IMG/VR virus record: IMGVR_UViG_3300046167_000087
Coordinates: 1-40,596 of that record
DNA length: 40,596 bases
Direction: 5' to 3' (one strand)
From: a virus
Position numbers and translations under genes: made by a program. Below the pieces are notes generated by a model. The model searched no databases. It was not told the DNA's origin and saw nothing but the letters and a program-made list of their open reading frames with translations. This document shows, piece after piece, positions 36,657-40,596 of the stretch. The stretch's first letter is position 1; each line of letters opens with the position of its first letter.

Positions 36657-36898
36657 AATATTTGATCCCAATAATCTTGTGTAAACATATCTAAAATGAC
36701 CTGTATTTCTTCAGGTGTCAAGGTGGTAAGCTTAACGATCTCTCTATCTTCATTGTCATATAGTTCTGTGATAGCAAACTCTGGTTCTTTATCTACAATG
36801 AAATGGTGGTCATCCCAGTAGCCAGAACCGTCATCCCAAACCTGTCCAAAGACTTCAAGTTCTTGCTTGCCTCTTCTTATGTATGCTCTGTAATCCAT
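36653..36898 (-). CDS. Hypothetical protein upstream of primase-helicase
   Basis: An 81-aa protein. It is acidic: MDYRAYIRRGKQELEVFGQV, then WDDGSGYWDDHHFIV and LTPEEIQVILDMFTQDYWDQ. The C-terminal helix could be an interaction surface. Its TGA overlaps the primase-helicase ATG, suggesting coupled expression and perhaps a replication role. No family is recognised. Confidence 0.55.
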   Translation of the reverse strand: MDYRAYIRRGKQELEVFGQVWDDGSGYWDDHHFIVDKEPEFAITELYDNEDREIVKLTTLTPEEIQVILDMFTQDYWDQIL

Positions 36899-36947
36899 TT
36901 AATTTATTTTCCCTCTTGACAGATTAAATAATGTTGATACCCTAGGG

Positions 36948-36962
36948 CTTGTCCCTGACAAG
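36948..36962 (-). other. Short inverted repeat upstream of the 81-aa gene
   Basis: CTTGTC and GACAAG pair over a CCT loop in the gap between the 52-aa gene ending at 36974 and the gene starting at 36898. No T run follows in the direction of transcription, so it is more likely an operator or mRNA structure than a terminator. Confidence 0.35.
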
Positions 36963-36973
36963 GGTTCTATAGG

Positions 36974-37132
36974 TTAATTACGGTATGTCTTACCACCATT
37001 AGTTAAAGATATAAGATACTCTTTATTCTCTTGCTTCTCGTGGTCAGATATTTCTTTATCCAACCACTCAGCATCATCTATCTCTTTGATTAATTCATTG
37101 TGGTATCTATGTAATGGTTTAGATTTCATCAT
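36974..37132 (-). CDS. Small hypothetical (52 aa)
   Basis: It has two successive ATGs (37132 and 37129) with a strong GGAGGA directly upstream. The protein is charged and helical: SKPLHRYHNELIKEIDDAEW, then LDKEISDHEKQENKEY, ending TNGGKTYRN. It overlaps the upstream gene by 14 nt. It is shorter than usual calling limits, but the binding site and packing support it. Confidence 0.6.
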   Translation of the reverse strand: MMKSKPLHRYHNELIKEIDDAEWLDKEISDHEKQENKEYLISLTNGGKTYRN

Positions 37133-37277
37133 AGTCCTCCTCCCAACTCTTAATATGTTTAATACCCTTCACCTTATCTAGTGACGAACTCACATAAGTT
37201 TCTAACGTAGCTCTATTATAGCTGCAATAAGTTTGTATTAACTTACCATTTCTATCATATGTCTTAACTCTATACAT
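37119..37277 (-). CDS. Small hypothetical (52 aa)
   Basis: The ATG at 37277 overlaps the upstream stop by 8 nt. The sequence MYRVKTYDRNGKLIQTYCSY then ATLETYVSSSLDKVKGIKHI resembles the small beta-beta-alpha proteins common in phage early regions. It ends EEDYDEI inside the start of the next gene. The function is unknown. Confidence 0.55.
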   Translation of the reverse strand: MYRVKTYDRNGKLIQTYCSYNRATLETYVSSSLDKVKGIKHIKSWEEDYDEI

Positions 37278-37509
37278 TTAGTAGTTCCCTTTCATCTGTG
37301 TATAAATCCATATAGTCTAGTCGTTTACTGTCAACATCACCATAATCAATCATGTACTCGTACACTTTGCCATCGTCTAGCTCTATGTATAACGTACCCC
37401 ATTTGTCATAGACGTGCCGTATATCTTCACCTGTCTTACCTTCTGGCAATTCTATCTCAGCATACGCCGCAACTGTATAGCACCCTTCCAAACTTATCTT
37501 ATTACTCAT
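37270..37509 (-). CDS. Small hypothetical (79 aa)
   Basis: The ATG at 37509 is preferred because it overlaps the upstream stop (ATGA); an earlier in-frame start adds five residues. The protein is beta-rich and acidic: GCYTVAAYAEIELPEGKTGE, DKWGTLYIELDDGKVYEYMI, ending DLYTDERELLNV. No family is recognised. It is one of a run of small early genes of the kind that often modify host functions. Confidence 0.55.
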   Translation of the reverse strand: MSNKISLEGCYTVAAYAEIELPEGKTGEDIRHVYDKWGTLYIELDDGKVYEYMIDYGDVDSKRLDYMDLYTDERELLNV

Positions 37510-37667
37510 TTTATTAACTCCCATACTGTATTGATTGTAAAACTAAACGTAAACATAACACCAATAAATGCAAACCATAAAACTGAATAGACAAATGCTG
37601 TCATAAGTTTCTCTTTACGTTCCTCATCTCTTTTATATTTATCTACATTAAAATATTTGTTACTCAT
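37506..37667 (-). CDS. Small membrane protein (53 aa)
   Basis: The ATG at 37667 overlaps the upstream stop (ATGA). A charged N-terminus (NKYFNVDKYKRDEERKEKL) is followed by one transmembrane segment (AFVYSVLWFAFIGVMFTFSF). It would sit in the inner membrane with its N-terminus in the cytoplasm. The role is unknown. Confidence 0.55.
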   Translation of the reverse strand: MSNKYFNVDKYKRDEERKEKLMTAFVYSVLWFAFIGVMFTFSFTINTVWELIK

Positions 37668-37867
37668 TTTGCTACCCTTTCTTTTACCCAAAGTCTTTTG
37701 AGTTTGTTATTCTTGCCACCTATAGCACCTGTAGCCTGTCTATTCTTTTGTGCAGTCCACTGGTCACCTTCTTTATAATTGCGTATGTTAAAAACTTCAC
37801 GCATTCTTTTATTTTCTTGCTTGCATACTGTTTCATGAGCAAGTCTTAATCTATCTTGAACATCCAT
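37664..37867 (-). CDS. Small basic hypothetical (67 aa)
   Basis: A good ribosome binding site (AAAGGAG) lies before the ATG. The protein is basic and helical at first (DVQDRLRLAHETVCKQENKR), then QWTAQKNRQATGAIGGKNNK and LKRLWVKERVAK. It could bind nucleic acid by charge. No family is recognised. Confidence 0.55.
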   Translation of the reverse strand: MDVQDRLRLAHETVCKQENKRMREVFNIRNYKEGDQWTAQKNRQATGAIGGKNNKLKRLWVKERVAK

Positions 37868-37978
37868 TTAAATTTCTCCTTTTTCTAATATACTTGTTAC
37901 TTCGTATGTAAGGTTGTCAATAAGGTCATAAACATCTTGTGGTGCATGATACTCAAACGGTTGCCAATGATACTCCAT
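37868..37978 (-). CDS. Micro-protein (36 aa)
   Basis: The frame runs from the ATG at 37978 to a TAA next to the following gene's start and contains that gene's AGGAG binding site at its end. The protein starts MEYHWQPFEYHAPQDVYDLI and ends LEKGEI, acidic and aromatic. A GAAAGGGAAA sequence upstream serves as its binding site. It fits exactly between its neighbours, which is the main support. Confidence 0.5.
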   Translation of the reverse strand: MEYHWQPFEYHAPQDVYDLIDNLTYEVTSILEKGEI

Positions 37979-37982
37979 TTAA

Positions 37983-38165
37983 TTATTTCCCTTTCTCTAA
38001 ATATATTTCTACACTGTTAACTTTATACCCACAATAAAGACATTTCTTTCTACGTTTAATTGATGGGTATCCTAATTTAAAATAGTCTCTTGTGTCAATT
38101 ACTTTAAGCTTACGCATATATGATTTGACTAAACACTCAGGACAATAGCTTAAAGATTTATTCAT
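37983..38165 (-). CDS. Small zinc-ribbon protein (60 aa)
   Basis: Two C-x-x-C pairs, CPEC (residues 8-11) and CLYC (42-45), are separated by a basic stretch (MRKLKVIDTRDYFKLGYPSI, KRRKK), the layout of a zinc ribbon that binds nucleic acid or protein. It is upstream of the replication genes. It may be a small transcription or host-takeover factor; the target is unknown. Confidence 0.6.
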   Translation of the reverse strand: MNKSLSYCPECLVKSYMRKLKVIDTRDYFKLGYPSIKRRKKCLYCGYKVNSVEIYLEKGK

Positions 38166-38331
38166 CCTCTTGTATCCTATCTCTTAATTCATTTGACAAA
38201 GTTTTGCATAGCTCTGCAATTCTATAGAGTTCTTTCTCTATGTCAGCTTGCGTTTCAAAATTACATGAAACAATTTCTAAGCATGAAATTTCTATGTCTG
38301 TTAAATTCATTATTATATCTTTATCAATCAT
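38158..38331 (-). CDS. Small acidic helical protein (57 aa)
   Basis: The ATG at 38331 lies within the 21-bp repeat that also ends the methyltransferase gene, with AAGGG from that gene's last codons as binding site. The protein MIDKDIIMNLTDIEISCLEI, then FETQADIEKELYRIAELCKT, ends RDRIQEDE. It overlaps the next gene by 8 nt. The function is unknown. Confidence 0.55.
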   Translation of the reverse strand: MIDKDIIMNLTDIEISCLEIVSCNFETQADIEKELYRIAELCKTLSNELRDRIQEDE

Positions 38332-38348
38332 TTTATTTTATCCCTTTT
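38328..38348. repeat. 21-bp direct repeat, copy 1 (3' side of methyltransferase)
   Basis: Identical to 39097-39117. Read on the minus strand it contains, in order, AAAAGGGATAAA, the stop TAA of the methyltransferase gene and the ATG of the next gene. The two copies bound the methyltransferase as a neat one-gene cassette of 769 bp per unit. Confidence 0.9.
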
Positions 38349-39100
38349 AGTATAAATTCTATTACAGGTATTGTCCAACCATTACCAATCATTTTGTATC
38401 TCTGTGAATTACTAACACCACTGGTATAATTTTTAGGTATACCCTGCAGCATTTCACATTCATTAGGAGATAGCTTGTCTTGTTTGTTCTCAGATTTTAA
38501 TGGTACATTGTGACCACCTGTTCCCATGTTAGCAGTCAAACAAGGTGACACCCCTGATTTATTCTTTCTATAATAAGTCCTACGCCATTGATAAAAGTCA
38601 CCTTTCCAATCAGGTCTATCAGGTAATTCACCTAATGGAATATTAGTCCAGTAATATCTTTTTCTATTCTGTTGTACAAACCTATCAGAATTTATCATGA
38701 TAGGTTGCACCCCTAGTTGTTCAGATATTATATCTAAACTTTCTTTATTCATGTTGACGTTTTCCAATAAGAAATACTTAGGTTTTAATTTTTTTAGTAG
38801 CCTAACATATTCAAAGAATAACTTTGACCTTGGATCATCAAAGTTTAATTCTTTACCACCATTGGCACGACTAAAACCTTGGCATGGACTGCCACCAATC
38901 AATAAATCTATGTGTGACAAATTTGCTGCACAAACTTTTGTGACATCTCCGACATCAATTGTATCAGGAAAGTTTTTATCCCTTACCTTGATTGCATACT
39001 TATCTATTTCACTAGCATAATATTTACTTGGTTTAATACCAATATTATTTAAGGCAATTTGTCCACAAGATAGACCATCAAATAAACTTAATACATTCAT
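38333..39100 (-). CDS. DNA cytosine-5 methyltransferase
   Basis: A 255-aa enzyme that moves a methyl group from S-adenosylmethionine to cytosine C5 in DNA. It has motif I LSLFDGLSCGQIAL (4-17), motif IV GGSPCQGFS with catalytic C73, motif VI LLENV (111-115), motif VIII QNRKRYYW, and motif X YKMIGNGWTIPVI near the C-terminus. The target recognition region (about 165-225) is short. No partner restriction gene is visible, so it is an orphan that may protect phage DNA from host restriction or alter transcription. It is flanked by identical 21-bp repeats, a sign of acquisition or exchange as a cassette. Confidence 0.92.
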   Translation of the reverse strand: MNVLSLFDGLSCGQIALNNIGIKPSKYYASEIDKYAIKVRDKNFPDTIDVGDVTKVCAANLSHIDLLIGGSPCQGFSRANGGKELNFDDPRSKLFFEYVRLLKKLKPKYFLLENVNMNKESLDIISEQLGVQPIMINSDRFVQQNRKRYYWTNIPLGELPDRPDWKGDFYQWRRTYYRKNKSGVSPCLTANMGTGGHNVPLKSENKQDKLSPNECEMLQGIPKNYTSGVSNSQRYKMIGNGWTIPVIEFILKGIK

Positions 39101-39117
39101 TTTATTTTATCCCTTTT
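39097..39117. repeat. 21-bp direct repeat, copy 2 (5' side of methyltransferase)
   Basis: Identical to 38328-38348. On the minus strand it covers the last codons and stop of the preceding 104-aa gene, the AAGGG binding site and the methyltransferase ATG. Both genes thus end in the same four residues (KGIK). Confidence 0.9.
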
Positions 39118-39416
39118 GTTGTTACGAATTCTAATAGTTCTTTAAAGCTATCTGTTGCGAGTAACTCAGGGCTTTCATCTGTAACCAATCCATTGTAGAA
39201 ATCTGAATTGAACACTGTAAATCTTGGAGGCAATGCATCGCCAACGCCTAGCCCATATATATCATGAGCATTTGCTTGACGTTCTGTTGTGTGGTGGCTA
39301 TCTATCCAAATGTGCAAACCATTGACTTGATAGCTTGGCAATGCGTCATTATTATAGCTAGTGCATTTCCAATTGTTAGGGATGTCTAGATCAGTTGTGT
39401 ATGTATTCCAATTCAT
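39102..39416 (-). CDS. Early hypothetical with IWIDSH motif (104 aa)
   Basis: It has the core NGLHIWIDSHHTTERQANA (about residues 32-50), related to the NIWIDTHKQTVEGHWW of the 129-aa protein encoded upstream. It is followed by YGLGVGDALPPRFTVFNSDF and an acidic C-terminus (DESPELLATDSFKELLEFV). The two genes share a 19-nt leader segment, so they are probably an old duplication. The function is unknown. Confidence 0.6.
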   Translation of the reverse strand: MNWNTYTTDLDIPNNWKCTSYNNDALPSYQVNGLHIWIDSHHTTERQANAHDIYGLGVGDALPPRFTVFNSDFYNGLVTDESPELLATDSFKELLEFVTTKGIK

Positions 39417-39418
39417 TT

Positions 39419-39437
39419 TATTTCTCTTTCTGTTTTA
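39419..39437. repeat. 19-nt leader repeat, copy A
   Basis: Identical to 39878-39896. On the minus strand it reads TAAAACAGAAAGAGAAATA and ends three bases before the ATG of the 104-aa gene, acting as its ribosome binding region. The same leader also has ATTGGTGTCA (39481-39472), which is present in copy B's leader (39929-39920). Confidence 0.8.
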
Positions 39438-39485
39438 AGTTTAGTATTATCTAGTGCCACTCGTTAGTGAATGACACCAATAATA

Positions 39486-39875
39486 TTAAATACAATTAAA
39501 TAATTCTTCACTTGCGTTGTCAATGTCCATTTCATCCCTATAGTATGAAGCTGTAAAGCTATCACCCCACCAATGACCTTCAACTGTTTGTTTGTGGGTA
39601 TCAATCCATATATTAGGACCACCAAAAGCTACTAACAATCTAGAACCTAAGTATTCATTAGAACTATTAACAATGTAGTTTGTTTCCATTGTATCTTTAA
39701 TGTAATCCCAACCACTCATTATTTTGTTTACATCAGTACCACACTCACATTCTTTATAGTATTCATCTTCCGACCAGATCGTGTGAGTTCCACACTCAGG
39801 GCAACAATCAGTTTCATACCCATTCTCAATATCTTTTACGATTGATAGTACATGTTCTTTTACTGAGCTTGTCAT
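39486..39875 (-). CDS. Early zinc-ribbon hypothetical with IWIDTH motif (129 aa)
   Basis: An N-terminal helix (TSSVKEHVLSIVKDIENGY) is followed by a zinc ribbon CCPECGTHTI ... ECECG (about residues 24-46). The C-terminal part, LLVAFGGPNIWIDTHKQTVE then GHWWGDSFTASYYRDEMD, is related to the 104-aa neighbour and to a family I recall in phage early regions. It probably binds nucleic acid or protein. The role is unknown. Confidence 0.6.
   Translation of the reverse strand: MTSSVKEHVLSIVKDIENGYETDCCPECGTHTIWSEDEYYKECECGTDVNKIMSGWDYIKDTMETNYIVNSSNEYLGSRLLVAFGGPNIWIDTHKQTVEGHWWGDSFTASYYRDEMDIDNASEELFNCI
39495..39523 (-). promoter_or_regulatory. Possible leftward promoter ahead of the 104-aa gene
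   Basis: On the minus strand TTGACA (39523-39518), 17 nt, TTTAAT (39500-39495), start near 39488. It would give a leader of about 70 nt carrying the ATTGGTGTCA and AAACAGAAAGAG elements. It lies partly in the 3' end of the preceding gene. Confidence 0.45.
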
Positions 39876-39877
39876 AT

Positions 39878-39896
39878 TATTTCTCTTTCTGTTTTA
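39878..39896. repeat. 19-nt leader repeat, copy B
   Basis: Identical to 39419-39437, two bases upstream of the 129-aa gene's ATG on the minus strand. Further upstream a hairpin TTGGCATCA / TGGTGTCAA (39942-39920) can form, with nine pairs including two G-U, and it includes the shared ATTGGTGTCA element. Confidence 0.8.
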
Positions 39897-39949
39897 GGTT
39901 ATAAAGTTAATTCTACAATTGACACCAATAGTTGATGCCAATGTTAAAG

Positions 39950-40144
39950 TTAACTATTTCTATAATCTGAGAATTCACAATCAATAAATGCCATCTCTTT
40001 TAAATCTTTCCCAAAGAATGTCACGTCATTTCTATTATCGTTTTCATCTAATATTGATAATGTGATTGCTATTGTTCCAGTGTCTTGAATGCTTATTCTT
40101 TTTGTTATGCTTTTTACTCTGTGAATTGATACCATAGTTGTCAT
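39950..40144 (-). CDS. First early gene, small hypothetical (64 aa)
   Basis: It is the most upstream gene of the leftward block. TAGGA lies nine bases before the ATG. The protein is beta-rich: TTMVSIHRVKSITKRISIQD, then TIAITLSILDENDNRNDVTF, and acidic at the end (DCEFSDYRNS). First-expressed small phage proteins often act on host functions, but nothing in the sequence identifies a target. Confidence 0.55.
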   Translation of the reverse strand: MTTMVSIHRVKSITKRISIQDTGTIAITLSILDENDNRNDVTFFGKDLKEMAFIDCEFSDYRNS

Positions 40145-40451
40145 TTGATTAAATCCTAATTGTTTAAGTTGTCCCTATTTATAGTTTTAAAGATTTCAAA
40201 ATGTAAAGAAAAAAGTTTAAATAAATGTAAATTAATTTTAAAGTCCTTGTTTATATGACACAAAGAATATCAAATTGATACAAGACAAGGGATTAGAACC
40301 TAGATAATGACAAATAAATAATGACCAGTAAAAGAATTAATATCGGTGTTATATTATAACTGTATAAACCAAACGTGTCTTTAAGCTTATTACAATTATA
40401 TTTGTCAGTTATTACAAAGGGATAAGACAAAGGTATAATGCTATGGTGTAT
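40145..40451. other. Non-coding upstream region of the early block
   Basis: An AT-rich stretch between the first early gene and the right terminal repeat. It contains the leftward promoter at 40353-40381 and a leader of about 200 nt. The leader holds a nested hairpin: CCTTGT (40245-40250) with ACAAGG (40285-40290) enclosing TATCA-AAT-TGATA (40268-40280). A rightward TATAAT at 40435-40440 has no clear -35. I see no convincing gene here. Confidence 0.65.
40353..40381 (-). promoter_or_regulatory. Leftward early promoter
   Basis: On the minus strand AAGACA (40381-40376), 17-nt spacer, TATAAT (40358-40353). The start would be near 40346, about 200 nt upstream of the first early ATG. With no phage RNA polymerase gene seen, host sigma70 polymerase must start the early genes, and this is the best-placed signal. 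Confidence 0.6.
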
Positions 40452-40596
40452 TTCCCTTATGATAAATCTTATACCATTGTCACATATTTGCCACAGATTA
40501 TACAAAAGTAAATACATTCAGTTGACAGGGGGCTAAATCTTATCGTAATATCTACAGAGGTGACAGGGGGTGCACGGGGTATCCTGTTGTATGTAC
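40452..40596. repeat. Right copy of 145-bp direct terminal repeat
   Basis: Exact copy of 1-145. If it is a true terminal repeat, concatemers join through it and the terminase duplicates it at each cut. It places TTGACAGGGGG at 40522-40532 and a second TGACAGGGGG at 40561-40570 near the right end. Confidence 0.85.

Noticed and set aside
40293-40517. Leftward open frame of 74 codons upstream of the early block
   Set aside because: It overlaps the early promoter and starts within the terminal repeat. The hydrophobic translation reflects AT-rich DNA and there is no binding site.
1-40596. tRNA genes, CRISPR arrays, integrase or attachment site
   Set aside because: I looked for cloverleaf patterns, regularly spaced repeats and recombinase motifs and saw none that held up. 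The phage appears strictly lytic.

Overview
The window looks like the complete genome of a lytic, short-tailed (podovirus, T7-like architecture) phage of marine bacteria. The first 145 bases recur exactly as the last 145 bases, which fits a short direct terminal repeat, although an assembly overlap would look the same. The unique length is therefore about 40.45 kb. The DNA is moderately AT-rich and densely coded. Many genes overlap by ATGA or TAATG. I see no tRNA, integrase, CRISPR array or insertion sequence. The combination of a monomeric B12-dependent (class II) ribonucleotide reductase, a T7-type primase-helicase, a family A DNA polymerase and no phage RNA polymerase resembles roseophage SIO1 and the cobaviruses (Zobellviridae). 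An early gene with the DUF1127 motif common in alphaproteobacteria fits a Rhodobacteraceae-like host. That placement is inference from memory of the families, not a search.

Layout. The rightward late block (about 0.5-27.5 kb) runs: small terminase; a 6 kb set of fibre and small fibre-associated genes, one carrying an S74 self-cleaving chaperone; large terminase; portal; scaffold; major capsid; a strong terminator followed at once by a consensus promoter; head fibre/decoration protein; tail adaptor; nozzle; a gp13-like GNAT protein; two further internal virion proteins; a large gp16-like virion protein with a C-terminal muramidase; a holin; a probable nested spanin pair; two signal-peptide proteins; a membrane coiled-coil protein; and three small Lys/Arg-rich proteins. 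A bidirectional-looking terminator at 27.55 kb separates this block from the leftward early block (40.15 down to 27.6 kb). In transcription order the early block holds small unknown proteins, a cytosine-5 DNA methyltransferase, more small proteins, primase-helicase, DNA polymerase (in two frames), single-stranded DNA binding protein, 5'-3' exonuclease, endonuclease I, a MazG-like protein, a DUF1127 protein, class II RNR, a PD-(D/E)XK nuclease and a DUF3310 protein.

Transcription must rely on host RNA polymerase. Near-perfect sigma70 promoters (TTGACA/TATAAT) are visible at 482-511 (+), 7252-7281 (+), 12620-12648 (+) and 414-442 (-), with weaker ones ahead of early genes. The most unusual element is at the left end: a perfect leftward promoter at 414-442, a structured stretch of about 200 nt without a convincing gene, and a strong leftward intrinsic terminator at 201-240. 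This predicts a short structured RNA, or an attenuated early promoter that only connects to the early genes in concatemers. A second unusual element is the methyltransferase gene, which is flanked by identical 21-bp direct repeats that each carry a stop codon, ribosome binding site and start codon.

Three essential genes (portal, DNA polymerase and a large internal virion protein) are interrupted by single-base indels. About nine lesions cluster between 18.76 and 20.89 kb, and most of them shift the frame by +1. These look more like sequencing or consensus errors than biology, but the clustering deserves a check against reads.
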